In this document: in pieces, positions 8,519-21,043 of the stretch | Layout: the number at the start of each line of letters is the position of its first letter | How positions within the stretch are numbered: position 1 is the first letter of the stretch | Origin: Nocardia wallacei | Lineage (GTDB): Bacteria; Actinomycetota; Actinomycetes; Mycobacteriales; Mycobacteriaceae | DNA length: 64,000 bases | Direction: 5' to 3' | Assembly: GCF_014466955.1 (NCBI RefSeq) | Contig: NZ_AP023396.1 | Location: forward strand, 1,116,001-1,180,000 | The notes under the pieces: generated by a model | Told to the model about the DNA's origin: nothing | Databases searched by the model: none | What the model saw: only the letters and a program-made list of their open reading frames with translations | Made by a program: the position numbers and the translations under genes

Positions 8519-10005
8519 TCTCTGTTGCCATCCTTTTGCTCGATTGCCTGACTCGCCCTGTCGCCGGCCGCGATCGCGTCGGCTGCGGCCTGCGCCGCAG
8601 CGGTCCCGGGACGTTTCCGCTGCACCCAGCCCTCGATATTGCGCTGTGCTCCGCCCGAGACGGCCAATGCCCCCGGCGGAACGTTTCTCCGCAGCACAGT
8701 ACCTGCCGCCGAATAGGCGCCGTCGCCCACCGTCACCGGGGCTATGAACATCGTGTCACTACCGGTGCGCACATGGGAACCCACGACCGTGTGGTGCTTG
8801 TTCACCCCGTCGTAGTTGACGAAGACACTGGACGCGCCGATGTTGCTGTGCTCGCCGATGGTGGCGTCGCCGACGTAGGTCAGGTGCGGCACCTTGGAGT
8901 GCGCGCCGATGGTGGCGTTCTTGGTCTCGACGAAAGCTCCGAGCTTGCCGGACACCCCGACGATCGTGCCCGGCCGCAGGTACGCGAACGGGCCGATGGC
9001 CGCGCCGGGTCCGATGGTCGCGCCGGACCCGTGCGTGCGGACGACCGTGGCGCCCTCGCCGACCACCACGTCGGTGAGGGTGGAGTCGGGGCCGATCTCG
9101 GCGTCCTCGCCGACGACCGTATTGCCGAGCAACTGCACGCCCGGCCGCAGCACCGCGTCGCGGCCGATCCGGACACCGGCGTCGACCCAGGTCGTGGCCG
9201 GATCGATGACGGTGACCCCGGCCCGCATGTGGCGTTCGAGAATGTAGCGATTGAAGATGCGGGCGGCCGCGGCCATCTGCACCCGGTCGTTGACGCCGGT
9301 GACCTTGGCGGCGTCCACCAGCCGCGCGCCGTGCACCGGGTGCCCGCCCTCGCGCGCGAGTTTCAGCACATCGGTCAGGTACAGCTCGTGCTGGGCGTTG
9401 GCGGTGGTGAGGCGGCCGATCATGGCGCGCAGCACGGCCGCGTCGAAAACGTAGACGCCGGAGTTGACCTCGGTGAGCGCGGCCTGCTCGGGCGTCGCGT
9501 CGGCGTGTTCGACGATCTCGAGCATGTGGCCGTCGGCGTCGCGGACGATGCGGCCGTAGCCGTTCGGGTCCTCGGGCTCGAAGGTCAGCACCGTCACCGC
9601 CGAGCGCTGCGGATAGCTGCGGTGCTCGGCCAGCAGCGCCGACAGCGTGTCACCGTCGAGCAGCGGCACGTCGGCGGAGGTGACCAGCAGATCGCCGGCG
9701 AAGTCGGCGGGCAGCGCCGACAGCGCGCACCGCACCGCGTGCCCGGTGCCCAGCTGCTGCTCCTGCACCGCGGGGGTGATCTCGCGGCCCAGTTCGGCCG
9801 CAACGGAATTCATCGCGGCGCCGACCTGATCGCGGTCGTGCCCGATCACGGTGATGAGGTAGGCGGGGTCGATCTCGTTCGCCGCATGCAGCGCGTGCGC
9901 GAGCATGCTGCGGCCGGCCAGCGAATGCAAAACCTTCGGAGTCTTCGACCGCATTCGAGTTCCGGCACCGGCTGCGAGAACGACGACGGCGGTCTGCTGT
10001 GGCAT
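8515..10005 (-). CDS. glmU: Bifunctional UDP-GlcNAc pyrophosphorylase / GlcN-1-P acetyltransferase GlmU
   Basis: Makes UDP-N-acetylglucosamine for peptidoglycan and arabinogalactan linker synthesis. It has 496 residues from the chosen start MPQQTAVVV. The uridyltransferase signature [18 protein letters not shown] lies at about 10-27. The C-terminal half is a left-handed beta-helix with many hexapeptide repeats (for example [19 protein letters not shown]), followed by the acetyltransferase region with [10 protein letters not shown]. The ATG at 10005 has GAGGGAGA upstream; a GTG at 10053 in frame is less likely. The tail beyond the beta-helix is Ala/Gln-rich, as in mycobacterial GlmU. Confidence 0.96.
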   Translation of the reverse strand: MPQQTAVVVLAAGAGTRMRSKTPKVLHSLAGRSMLAHALHAANEIDPAYLITVIGHDRDQVGAAMNSVAAELGREITPAVQEQQLGTGHAVRCALSALPADFAGDLLVTSADVPLLDGDTLSALLAEHRSYPQRSAVTVLTFEPEDPNGYGRIVRDADGHMLEIVEHADATPEQAALTEVNSGVYVFDAAVLRAMIGRLTTANAQHELYLTDVLKLAREGGHPVHGARLVDAAKVTGVNDRVQMAAAARIFNRYILERHMRAGVTVIDPATTWVDAGVRIGRDAVLRPGVQLLGNTVVGEDAEIGPDSTLTDVVVGEGATVVRTHGSGATIGPGAAIGPFAYLRPGTIVGVSGKLGAFVETKNATIGAHSKVPHLTYVGDATIGEHSNIGASSVFVNYDGVNKHHTVVGSHVRTGSDTMFIAPVTVGDGAYSAAGTVLRRNVPPGALAVSGGAQRNIEGWVQRKRPGTAAAQAAADAIAAGDRASQAIEQKDGNRE

Positions 10006-10133
10006 GGATCTCCCTCGGCTGCCTGTCATCGTGGGCTGCTGTCCCTTGGTCACTTCCGTCCTCGGTCACCGCGGGCACTGCCGATCGACCTTAGGGCATC
10101 GTGCCGGCCGACCGCGGTCACCGCGCCCCCGAG

Positions 10134-10204
10134 CTCCGCCGCCAGGACTCGAACCTGGACTAACTGAACCAAAATCAGTGGTGCTGCCATTACACTACGG
10201 CGGA
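10134..10204 (-). tRNA. tRNA-Gln (anticodon UUG)
   Basis: Read on the minus strand, a 7-bp acceptor TCCGCCG pairs with CGGCGGA. The anticodon stem-loop is ACTGA-TTTTGGT-TCAGT with anticodon TTG, and the T arm contains GGTTCGAGTCC. CCA is not encoded. It lies between glmU and the divergent tetR gene. Confidence 0.95.
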
Positions 10205-10300
10205 TTGTCGCACCGGCGGATTCCATCACATCCGCCGCCACGTCACGGCACGCGGGACTGATCCTCGCATGCCGACGCCCAAAGAGCCACCTTGGGAGAT

Positions 10301-10328
10301 GCAACAAGATCTCCCGGGGCTGCCGCGC
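10301..10328. other. Hairpin upstream of the tetR gene
   Basis: GGGAGAT (10304-10310) and ATCTCCC (10319-10325) form a stem with an 8-base loop, extendable to 10 bp through two wobble pairs. It sits about 75 bp before the tetR start. It may be a leader structure or a regulator site; nothing else was recognised in the 10205-10400 interval. Confidence 0.35.
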
Positions 10329-10400
10329 GCGGGAGCCATGCTGTCTGAGAGAGTTGTCGGTGCAAGTCGCGACGGGATTCGTAGGGAGGCGGCGGGATCG

Positions 10401-11054
10401 ATGTCTTCGAATGAGGCGAGCCGGACGCCGCGGCCCCGCATGACCGGAACCCAGCGGCGGCAGCAGCTCATCGAGATCGGCCGCGCGCTGTTCGCCGAGC
10501 GCGGGTACGACGCCACCTCCATCGAGGAGATCGCGCAGCGTGCCCAGGTGTCCAAACCCGTTGTGTACGAACACTTCGGCGGCAAGGAGGGGCTGTACGC
10601 GGTGGTCGTCGACCGGGAGATGTCGACGCTGCTCGACATGATCACCTCCTCGCTGACCCAGAACCGCTCGCGGGTGCGGCTGGAACAGGTGGCACTGGCG
10701 TTGCTGACCTACATGGAGGAGCGCACCGACGGCTTCCGCATCCTGATGCGCGATCAGCCCGTATCGGCGGCCGAGGGCACCTACTCCAGCCTGCTCAACG
10801 AGGCGGTCAATCAGGTGGCGCACATTCTCGGCGGCGATTTCGAGCGGCGCGGCTTCGACACCAGCCTGTCCACGATGTACGCGCAGGCGCTGGTCGGAAT
10901 GGTCGCGACGGCCGCGACATGGTGGTTGGACGAGCGGCAGCCCTCGAAGGAGGTGGTCGCCGCGCATCTGGTGAACCTGTGCTGGAACGGGCTCACCCAC
11001 CTGGAGGCGGACCCGCAGCTGGCCTCCGAATGGCCGAGCGGGACAGCGCCGTAG
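10401..11054 (+). CDS. TetR/AcrR family regulator (Rv1019-like position)
   Basis: A 217-residue regulator with an N-terminal helix-turn-helix (TSIEEIAQRAQVSKPVVYEHFGGKEGLY, about residues 38-65). The ligand-binding C-terminal domain contains VATAATWWLDE. Located between glmU and mfd, it matches the position of M. tuberculosis Rv1019, which supports orthology but not a ligand. The ATG at 10401 (MSSNEASRTP) is chosen. The frame extends upstream to 10269, but those codons are unlike a TetR N-terminus. Confidence 0.88.
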   Translation: MSSNEASRTPRPRMTGTQRRQQLIEIGRALFAERGYDATSIEEIAQRAQVSKPVVYEHFGGKEGLYAVVVDREMSTLLDMITSSLTQNRSRVRLEQVALALLTYMEERTDGFRILMRDQPVSAAEGTYSSLLNEAVNQVAHILGGDFERRGFDTSLSTMYAQALVGMVATAATWWLDERQPSKEVVAAHLVNLCWNGLTHLEADPQLASEWPSGTAP

Positions 11055-11206
11055 CCGCGCGACGCGCCGAACGGCGTTGTCCGGCAGGAATAACTGGACG
11101 GTTAACCCAAAATTAGCGAAGGAGGCTGGTCCGAATGCTCGATTCCGCTGACCCGGGCCTGTCGGGTGGTACGGTTCACCCATCCTTCGAGTGCTGTTCG
11201 AGCTGT

Positions 11207-11242
11207 GATGTCGGTCAACTTCGGGATGTCGGTCTACTTCAG
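11207..11242. repeat. Tandem 18-bp direct repeat before the second tetR-type gene
   Basis: Two adjacent 18-base copies, GATGTCGGTCAACTTCGG and GATGTCGGTCTACTTCAG, differ at two positions and end 29 bp before the start codon at 11272. A partial third copy (GATGG) follows. Spacing suits an operator, possibly autoregulatory; this is an inference. Confidence 0.55.
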
Positions 11243-11271
11243 GATGGCTGGTTTGATGACAGGCGGATCTG

Positions 11272-11919
11272 ATGGCTAGGCAAGCGCGTGCGGAGATCAC
11301 TCGCGATTCCGTCCTTGCGGGCGCGGCCGATGTCTTCCTGCGGCTGGGTTATGCGAACGCGAGCCTGAGCGAGATCATCGCACAGTCCAATGTGACCAAG
11401 GGCGCCTTGTACTTTCACTTCGGCTCCAAGGAGGAGCTGGCGCGCGCCGTGGTCGATCAGGGCAACGAGCGGCTGGTGAGCGCATGCCAAGGGTTCTTCG
11501 ACCCCCGGGTGCCGGCGCTCGAGGCCTGTATCGGCATCACCTACGTGGTCGCCGATCTCACCATGAACGACCCGATGGTGGGAGCCATGCTCAAACTCAC
11601 CCACCAGATCGGCGACTACCGCGGCGCGAGCGGCGAGAACATCGCCAAGACCTGGGGCGAGACGCACCAGTTGCTGGCCGAGCGCGCGATCGCACAGGGC
11701 GACCTGCTGCCCGACCTGGACCCGGAAACCATCGGCCTGCTGCTGCAGGAGATGTCCTCCGGCGTCCACATCACCGCGGTGGGCACCGACTCGATCGACC
11801 AGATGGCCACCCGCATGGAACGCGTCTGGTACTTCCTGCTCCCCTCGATCGTCCCGGAGGAGAAGGTGGCGTACTTCCGCGAGTTCGCGGCCCGGCGATT
11901 ACGCCGCTACGTGCCGTGA
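11272..11919 (+). CDS. TetR-family regulator of the gamma-butyrolactone receptor (ScbR/ArpA) type
   Basis: A 215-residue protein. The N-terminal region RDSVLAGAADVFLRLGYANA plus SEIIAQSNVTKGALYFHF and SKEELARAVVDQ closely follows the pattern of ScbR/ArpA receptors, which release DNA on binding a gamma-butyrolactone. The C-terminal ligand domain includes LLLQEMSSGVHITAVGTDS. No AfsA-like butyrolactone synthase gene is nearby, so it may be an orphan receptor or sense another ligand. It starts at ATG 11272, just after a tandem repeat that could be its operator, and precedes mfd by about 65 bp. Confidence 0.82.
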   Translation: MARQARAEITRDSVLAGAADVFLRLGYANASLSEIIAQSNVTKGALYFHFGSKEELARAVVDQGNERLVSACQGFFDPRVPALEACIGITYVVADLTMNDPMVGAMLKLTHQIGDYRGASGENIAKTWGETHQLLAERAIAQGDLLPDLDPETIGLLLQEMSSGVHITAVGTDSIDQMATRMERVWYFLLPSIVPEEKVAYFREFAARRLRRYVP

Positions 11920-11984
11920 TTTCGGTTGTGACTAGACTCGGTTGGCCGCCCTGATTCGCTTCCTCTGTGCCAGGAGTCTGTCTC

Positions 11985-15598
<3,614 letters not shown>

Positions 15599-15602
<4 letters not shown>

Positions 15603-16303
15603 GTGCGGCCGATCCCACCGCGGCGGACTGCGCGCGGATGGCGCACGGCCTCGCCGCGGCCGTCGACGTGATGGACCGGCTGTGGAGTTTCGGCGGCTGG
15701 GAGGTCACCCAGACCCACGACTCGCTGCGGCCGTATCTGCTGGAGGAGACCTACGAGCTGCTCGACGCCATCCAGCACGGCGATGTCGAGACCATCAAGG
15801 AGGAACTCGGCGATCTGCTGCTGCAGGTGCTGTTCCATTCCCGGATCGCCGAGGCGGCAGGCGAATTCACCGTCGAGGACGTGGCGGCGGCGCTGGTGGA
15901 CAAGCTGGTCCACCGCAGCCCGCACCTGCTCGACGACGCGGCGGAGTTCGGTGACAGCGTCGAGGACAAGATCGCCGCGCAGGAAAAGGCATGGGAGGAA
16001 AGGAAATCCGCGGAGAAGGCCCGCCGTTCCTGCCTCGACGGCATCGCCCTGGCCCAGCCCGCCCTCGCCCTGGCCGAGAAGATCCGCTCCCGCAGCCTCA
16101 AGGCAGGTCTCCCCGAAGACCTCATCCCCACCACCCTCCGGGTAATCCACCTGGGCGGCCCCGACAGCGCCGAAGAGCGCCTCCGCAAGGCAACCCTGTC
16201 CTTCGCCACCCGAATCCGCGCCGCCGAAGACGCCGCCGAGCAAGCACGCGGCCACCGCGCCCCCCTCACCCCCACCGACTGGCGCAGGTACTGGCCGAGC
16301 TGA
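15599..16303 (+). CDS. mazG: Nucleoside triphosphate pyrophosphohydrolase MazG
   Basis: House-cleaning NTP pyrophosphohydrolase. The 234-residue protein has the MazG alpha-helical metal-binding signature: EETYEL followed at the proper spacing by [10 protein letters not shown], then HRSPHLL. The start is ATG 15599, overlapping the mfd TGA (ATGA). The order mfd-mazG matches M. tuberculosis Rv1020-Rv1021. Past it the conserved order stops; the next expected gene, lpqU, is 22 kb away. Confidence 0.92.
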
Positions 16304-16437
16304 CCCCGCATCCCGGCAAAAGCACGCCGGAAGTAGGGCTGGTGCCCGCCCGGGAAGTAGCAACAGCCAGCGCTCGGCGCTCCCGATCAATAGCCCGATG
16401 ACCTGCGGCTATGTACTCGCCGACGTCGAGTTGCCGA

Positions 16438-17334
16438 TCAAGTGGCCGCGTCGGTCAGCTCAGGATCTATCTGTTGAAGCATGATGTTCAACCAGTCGGT
16501 ACCCCGGTGGTCTGGTGGCATCGCTGCGAGGCCCTGAGTGGCTTCCTCCACTCCATCAGCGACGTGGCCCATGCACGACAGCACCAGCCCTCTCTGTACC
16601 GCCAGGAACCCAGCGGTGTACCAATACCCACCCGGCGGTAGTTCGTCGCTCTCCGAAGGATCTGACGCGATCGCCTTAGCGGCTGCTCTGTTCTCGCCCC
16701 TTCGCGCCAGTAGCTCACCGCGCCAATAGAGATCGAACGTTCGCAGTGCCGGGTGTACGCCGTCCTCGGCAAGCGTTGCGTCGGCAAGGTCGAGTGCCTT
16801 CGCCAGGTCTCCGGTGTGCCGAGCGGTAAGCGAACGGAACGACAACGCGTGCGCTCGCTGGGGTCCGTCCTGCGCCAGCTCGGCTGCGTCGGCAAGAACT
16901 TTGTCGGCAATTGCTCGTTGACCCGTTGCGTGCTCGAGCCAGCCGCGGTACCGCGTGACTTCAGACGCTAATCCGTTGTCCAAACCTCTTGCGAGAGTGT
17001 CGATTCCGCGCACCACAGGCAGAACGGGAGCCGCGCCTATCCGGTCCTCCAGGTGCCGGGTGCGTTCCAAGATGACAGCCACATCGGCAGCACCGGTGCC
17101 GTCCGGATCGGTGGCTATAGCGCTGAGCCTGCCCGCTACCGGATCATCACCGAGCGCACGGCGATACGCCGCGGCGACACCTTCGGGCACGGGGCGTTGC
17201 CCGTTCTCTATCTGTGACAGATACGCCGGTGAGTAGTGGGTTTTCTCAGCCATACGACGCAGACCGATACCCGCCACGGTGCGGAGTTCACGCAGCAGTG
17301 TTCCGGTCACGTCCGAATCTGCGAACACGTGCAA
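16438..17334 (-). CDS. XRE-family transcriptional regulator with TPR-like C-terminus
   Basis: A 298-residue protein with an N-terminal Cro/C1 helix-turn-helix (LRELRTVAGIGLRRMA, then THYSPAYLSQIENGQRPVPEG) followed by alpha-helical repeats resembling tetratricopeptides. Proteins of this architecture in actinomycetes are often paired with small hypothetical genes. Here it is divergent from a chain of such genes, with about 150 bp between. Ligand and targets are unknown. The surrounding DNA is less GC-rich than the core genes, suggesting acquisition. Confidence 0.8.
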   Translation of the reverse strand: MHVFADSDVTGTLLRELRTVAGIGLRRMAEKTHYSPAYLSQIENGQRPVPEGVAAAYRRALGDDPVAGRLSAIATDPDGTGAADVAVILERTRHLEDRIGAAPVLPVVRGIDTLARGLDNGLASEVTRYRGWLEHATGQRAIADKVLADAAELAQDGPQRAHALSFRSLTARHTGDLAKALDLADATLAEDGVHPALRTFDLYWRGELLARRGENRAAAKAIASDPSESDELPPGGYWYTAGFLAVQRGLVLSCMGHVADGVEEATQGLAAMPPDHRGTDWLNIMLQQIDPELTDAAT

Positions 17335-17483
17335 ACACGCTAGTACTCCGAAGTCACCTGCGGGTCACGGATGCTCGTTACTGGCTTCGCAGAGGGGTTG
17401 TAGCCAATTGACCCACCCCGGCCCGGCTCCCTCTCTGCGGACGTTTCCGACACGATCACGACAAGGGGACGGGAGTACAAACG

Positions 17484-17792
17484 ATGCGTTTTCGACCGAC
17501 CGCGCTGGGATGGGTGGAGCCCGAGGTGTCCGACGCGCTGATGTGGGATCGCGCGCAAGTGCAGTGCTTGGCGCGCTCGCTCGGGTACGTGATCATCTGG
17601 CCTGAGCCGTCGCTCATCCCGCTGGCGGATCAGGTGCGCGCCGCTGACGTGGACGCGGTGATCACTCCGTCGCCGCAACACCTGAGTCCGCTCGCGCTGA
17701 ATGGGGTGTTGTACTTCGCTGAGATCGAAACCATCTCTCCGCGAATGAGTTTCGGCCGATGGTCGTTGATTCGAGAGGGGGTGTTCGCATGA
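17484..17792 (+). CDS. Small conserved-type hypothetical protein
   Basis: A 102-residue protein preceded by GGGACGGGAG. Segments such as LARSLGYVIIWPEP, VRAADVDAVITPSPQHLS and IETISPRMSFGRW look like the fold of resolvase-type N-terminal domains, though the catalytic serine context is not evident. No function is assigned. It is divergent from the XRE regulator and overlaps the next start (ATGA), so the pair is probably coupled. Confidence 0.6.
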   Translation: MRFRPTALGWVEPEVSDALMWDRAQVQCLARSLGYVIIWPEPSLIPLADQVRAADVDAVITPSPQHLSPLALNGVLYFAEIETISPRMSFGRWSLIREGVFA

Positions 17793-18034
17793 GGTGGCGA
17801 GGATACAACCGCGGCAGCACCGTGGGGGAGATTCGAGACCGGATACGCCGCGAACAGTCGCCGGTCGGATGGACGCACGACGCACCTGTCGAGCCGCTCT
17901 CGGTCGATCGAGCGCACACGATCATGCAGCAGCACCGAGAATGCCGGGCCAACGACTGCCCGCGAAAGCGTGCAGCGTTCCGGACGCTGGTCGAAGTTGG
18001 ACGGATCAAGCCCGACTCGGGTCGGACTCGGTAG
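17789..18034 (+). CDS. Small hypothetical protein, translationally coupled
   Basis: An 81-residue basic protein beginning MRWRGYNRGS. It contains HRECRANDCPRKRAAF, a Cys-rich basic motif seen in small actinobacterial proteins next to XRE regulators. The ATG overlaps the TGA of the preceding gene. A possible zinc or nucleic-acid contact is a guess from composition only. Confidence 0.6.
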   Translation: MRWRGYNRGSTVGEIRDRIRREQSPVGWTHDAPVEPLSVDRAHTIMQQHRECRANDCPRKRAAFRTLVEVGRIKPDSGRTR

Positions 18035-18071
18035 GCTCCGCACACCGGTACAGCCGACGCGAGGGGAAGCA

Positions 18072-18554
18072 ATGAGCGACGAACAAATCGGTTTCGATAT
18101 CGAATTCGATGACAAGACACAAGCGTTCTTGGAGTGGGTCAAGCCGGAGCACATGGAGTCCGGAATACGGAAATTCCTCGGGGAGACGCTCGGCGGTGTC
18201 GCGGATTACGACTCTGACGCCTGGTGGAAGCAACCGACATTGGAACGTGTCATGAATGTTGCGAAAGAGCGGTTAGGTAACCGCGCCGGATTCTACAGCG
18301 AAGAGAACCGCGAAGTAGCCGACCAGTTCGTGAGATTTCTTGGCGAGTGCTATGTACGTCGAGCCGGGATGGAATGGACGAATCGGCCCGACTGGTCCGG
18401 GCCGCTGTACCCGGAGTTCGGCCCCGGAGTGAAGCACGGTGATGATGTACGTCGAGTGGCCCTGATTGCCGAGGACTTGGTAGATGACAAGTTCGGTGGT
18501 CCGAGTTCGATCGAGTACAACATCTCCGACGCCGTGAAACTCCACGCAAGCTAA
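18072..18554 (+). CDS. Hypothetical acidic protein, possible immunity-type partner
   Basis: A 160-residue acidic protein (MSDEQIGFDI...). Aromatic motifs include DSDAWWKQPTLERV, FLGECYVRRAGMEWTN and YPEFGPGVKHGDDVRR. The start is ATG 18072 after GAGGGGAAGC. I do not recognise a named family. Because it directly precedes a gene with a nuclease-like motif, it might neutralise that product, but immunity genes more often follow their toxin, so this is speculative. Confidence 0.6.
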   Translation: MSDEQIGFDIEFDDKTQAFLEWVKPEHMESGIRKFLGETLGGVADYDSDAWWKQPTLERVMNVAKERLGNRAGFYSEENREVADQFVRFLGECYVRRAGMEWTNRPDWSGPLYPEFGPGVKHGDDVRRVALIAEDLVDDKFGGPSSIEYNISDAVKLHAS

Positions 18555-18596
18555 CCCACTACACACCAAAATGCACTTACGGGGGTGGGTACAGCC

Positions 18597-19010
18597 GTGC
18601 CCGATGAATATGACGCCGTACGGCGCGACCTGAGCAACTATGAGCGCGGCCTGTACTTCGAACTCGGGCGGGCGCATCTTCGCGGGGAGACGCCCGAACG
18701 TGGTTGGGTACGGCAGTTCTCGATACCTACCGATCGCGGCCCCCGGATACTCGACAACGCCAAAACCCAGGGTAAAGGTGTTAGGAGTATCGAACGAAAA
18801 TCGGGGCGGGTTGATGCAAGAACACTCGAGCAATTGAAGCGCGAACGGCTCGGGCTGGAGTCAGGGCAGATCTCGCAGAGTGGATGGGAAACCGTCGCTG
18901 GTGAAAAGATAGATCCACGTGCACGCGAGTACATGAACGAACTCATTCGTGATTTCCCCGGCCGGTTCGAGCACGTGGAAATATCGCGGAAAGATGCCGC
19001 ACGGGCTTAG
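18597..19010 (+). CDS. PD-(D/E)XK nuclease-like domain protein, probably 5' part of a frameshifted gene
   Basis: A 137-residue product starting at GTG 18597 after GGGGGTGG. The segment RILDNAKTQGKGVRSIERKSG has the spacing of a PD-(D/E)XK core (Asp, then ExK), as in restriction-endonuclease-fold toxins. The C-terminus VEISRKDAARA ends at TAG 19008. Shifting frame just before this stop continues as ALEAGRALASRQLELIRTYQ into the next frame, which suggests one original gene of about 335 codons broken by an indel near 18995-19010. Either a real mutation or a sequence error could explain it. Confidence 0.55.
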   Translation: MPDEYDAVRRDLSNYERGLYFELGRAHLRGETPERGWVRQFSIPTDRGPRILDNAKTQGKGVRSIERKSGRVDARTLEQLKRERLGLESGQISQSGWETVAGEKIDPRAREYMNELIRDFPGRFEHVEISRKDAARA

Positions 19011-19045
19011 AAGCAGGGAGGGCACTCGCTTCACGGCAACTCGAA

Positions 19046-19603
19046 TTGATCCGAACCTACCAACTGGATCGCGCTGAACGCGCCCGAAAACGACTCGCGA
19101 ATATCCGCGAGATCCTACGCCAGCGCGAAGCCAAAGCCGCGGAGGAGCGCGCCAAGGCTGAACGCGAGCGGCAAGCCCGCGAGGAACGAGCACGGGTAGA
19201 GCGTGAGGCAGCAGAGCGGGTAGCTCGGGAGTTCGCAGAGAAGTACAAAGCAGTGTTCCGGGACCGCGAGCCGGACGAGAACACTTCGGCACGGACGCGG
19301 GAGGACGACGACGCAGCCGAGAAGACGAAGCAGCGCGAACGCGACCAGGCCGATGAGAAAGCGCGGCAGAGACAGCGTGAGGCAGCCGACCGGCTCGCGC
19401 TCGAAGCGCGGAGAGCGCGTGAATTGGCGGACAACGGGGAACCCGGCAACATGGTCCGAGAAGTTGCTGACATATTGCATGTCTCCCGGCCGACACCCGG
19501 AATCGGACCCCTGCACCGGGAACCGCCGCACGCGGGCCCGACTCGCGGCGGCAGGGAAGAGCGGGGACGCGAGCGCGGCGGACTAGAACGCACCCGTGAC
19601 TAG
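19046..19603 (+). CDS. Charged coiled-coil region, probable 3' part of the broken nuclease-like gene
   Basis: About 185 residues, almost wholly long helix: repeats of ERERQAREERARVEREAAER type, rich in Glu, Arg and Ala, then a Pro/Gly/Arg tail. The only start is a TTG at 19046 without a convincing ribosome site. The frame is open upstream into the end of the preceding gene, where it reads on smoothly from that protein. It is best seen as the C-terminal half of that gene. If separate, it is a coiled-coil protein of unknown role. Confidence 0.45.
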   Translation: MIRTYQLDRAERARKRLANIREILRQREAKAAEERAKAERERQAREERARVEREAAERVAREFAEKYKAVFRDREPDENTSARTREDDDAAEKTKQRERDQADEKARQRQREAADRLALEARRARELADNGEPGNMVREVADILHVSRPTPGIGPLHREPPHAGPTRGGREERGRERGGLERTRD

Positions 19604-19716
19604 ATGAACCAGAGATACCCGGAACACCGGCCTAGCTCGTGCTTGCCGGGATGGAGTGAGTACACGCTGGGGAAAGGGGTGCTCGACTTTTGTGTGCGCG
19701 TACGCAGAATGGCGGT

Positions 19717-20124
19717 ATGGATATCGCGACGCTCTATCGCCGCTGGTTGTTCGAGGTGTGGTACGGCGACTACTCCGGCGTGAGGGATATCTTCATGCCG
19801 GGTTTTGTCGGGCACTGGCCGTCGATGGATGTGTATGGGCCGCAGGGGGTTGTCAACCAGATCGAGCAGTCCAGACGCTTCTTCGACGACATCGAGAACA
19901 CGCTGGATGTCGGGCCGGTGATCAATGGCGACCTGATTGCCGCTCGGTGGACCTTCCACGGCTCGTACCGCGAGGGTATTCCCGGCGCCACGGCCGCGCC
20001 CGGCACCCGCATCGCCTTCTGCGGGCAGGACATCTTCCGTGCGGAGGGTGGCCGGTTCGCCGAGTACTGGGTGGTGTCCGACGGGCTGGGCATGATGCAG
20101 GCCCTCGGTGCGCTCGGACAATGA
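19717..20124 (+). CDS. SnoaL-like / NTF2-fold protein
   Basis: A 135-residue protein (MDIATLYRRWLFEVWYGDY...) with the pattern of SnoaL-like ester cyclases: an N-terminal helix, FMPGFVGHWPSMDVYG, ARWTFHGSYRE, and a C-terminal GQDIFRAEGGRFAEYW. Such proteins are small alpha+beta-barrel enzymes or binding proteins; the substrate is unknown. It starts at ATG 19717 and is convergent with the thiamine-binding gene. Confidence 0.75.
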   Translation: MDIATLYRRWLFEVWYGDYSGVRDIFMPGFVGHWPSMDVYGPQGVVNQIEQSRRFFDDIENTLDVGPVINGDLIAARWTFHGSYREGIPGATAAPGTRIAFCGQDIFRAEGGRFAEYWVVSDGLGMMQALGALGQ

Positions 20125-20146
20125 CGAAAAGTGCTGTGCCGCAGGC

Positions 20147-20443
20147 TTAGTCGTCGGCGAGGTAGCGCTCGACGCTCGCCACCTTCGAGGTGAGGCCGTC
20201 GGTGACGCCCGGCCGGATGTCGGCCTTGATCACCAGGCTGCAGCGCGGGGCGGCGGCCATGACGGCGTCGGTGGCCTGTTTGATCACGGCCATCACCTCG
20301 TCCCATTCGCCTTCGATCGAGGTGTACATGGCCGTGGTCTCGTTGGGCAGGCCGCTGGCCCGCACGACGCGCACGGCCTCGGCGACCGCCCGGCCGACAT
20401 CCTCTCCGGTGCCGAGCGGGGTGATCGAGAAGGCAGCAATCAT
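20147..20443 (-). CDS. MTH1187/YqgV-family thiamine-binding protein
   Basis: A 98-residue protein beginning [35 protein letters not shown] and a final [10 protein letters not shown] segment fit the thiamine-binding-protein family (TIGR00106/PF01910). Members bind thiamine or related pyrimidines in a ferredoxin-like tetramer. The start at 20443 is chosen over 20488 because it gives the family N-terminus. Only 4 bp separate it from the upstream flavin-binding gene, so the two are likely co-transcribed. Confidence 0.85.
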   Translation of the reverse strand: MIAAFSITPLGTGEDVGRAVAEAVRVVRASGLPNETTAMYTSIEGEWDEVMAVIKQATDAVMAAAPRCSLVIKADIRPGVTDGLTSKVASVERYLADD

Positions 20444-20447
20444 GGGA

Positions 20448-20945
20448 TCAATTGTGGTGCCGCGCCATGTCGTGCAGCGTAGCGACACGCGACTCCAGGT
20501 ACTCCAGCTCGGACTCGTCGAGCACGGTGCGCTGGATGCCGGCCGAGACCAGGAACGCGCCCTGGCGGTGATCGTCGATCACGTCGACCTCGATCGCCAC
20601 CGCCACGTAGTCCTCGGCGTCGGGCATCGGGTCGGCGATCACGCGCGCCGTACCCCGGGCGCACAGCGCCACATTGTCGCCGCTGAGGAGCAGCAGCGCC
20701 ACATCGGGACGCTTGCGTAACCGAACCAGGGAGCCGCGATTCGACCTGAGGCTCAACAGGATTCGATGATCACCCGCGCGCACCGGCCAGGACACCGGGA
20801 TGGCGTGGGGTGACGGGTCGGTGGTCACCAGCACCCCGATGGTGTCTCGTGGCCATTCCGGCAGTACGTCCAGTTCGGGATGCTCGGTCATCTCTGCCTG
20901 CGGCTCGGTCGAGGTCTCCTGACGTTCCCGGGCTTCGGCTACCAT
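20448..20945 (-). CDS. Pyridoxamine-5'-phosphate-oxidase-like FMN/F420-binding protein
   Basis: A 165-residue split-barrel protein: [21 protein letters not shown], then [26 protein letters not shown], and [23 protein letters not shown]. This is the strand pattern of PNPOx-like proteins. The cofactor (FMN, F420 or haem) cannot be decided from sequence. It lies upstream of the thiamine-binding gene on the same strand, with about 100 bp to the flavodoxin gene. Confidence 0.78.
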   Translation of the reverse strand: MVAEARERQETSTEPQAEMTEHPELDVLPEWPRDTIGVLVTTDPSPHAIPVSWPVRAGDHRILLSLRSNRGSLVRLRKRPDVALLLLSGDNVALCARGTARVIADPMPDAEDYVAVAIEVDVIDDHRQGAFLVSAGIQRTVLDESELEYLESRVATLHDMARHHN

Positions 20946-21043
20946 ATTTCGTCACCTCACGGTCGGCTCGCGCTGCGGGCTGAATCGCGCGTTTCCTAGC
21001 AGTGTAAGCCGTTGCGCCGCTTGCTCGCTGGGATGGAGACGGA

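Noticed and set aside
16438..19603. Integrative element with integrase and att sites
   Set aside because: The composition and XRE regulator suggest acquisition, but no integrase, relaxase, transposase or flanking direct repeat was found.
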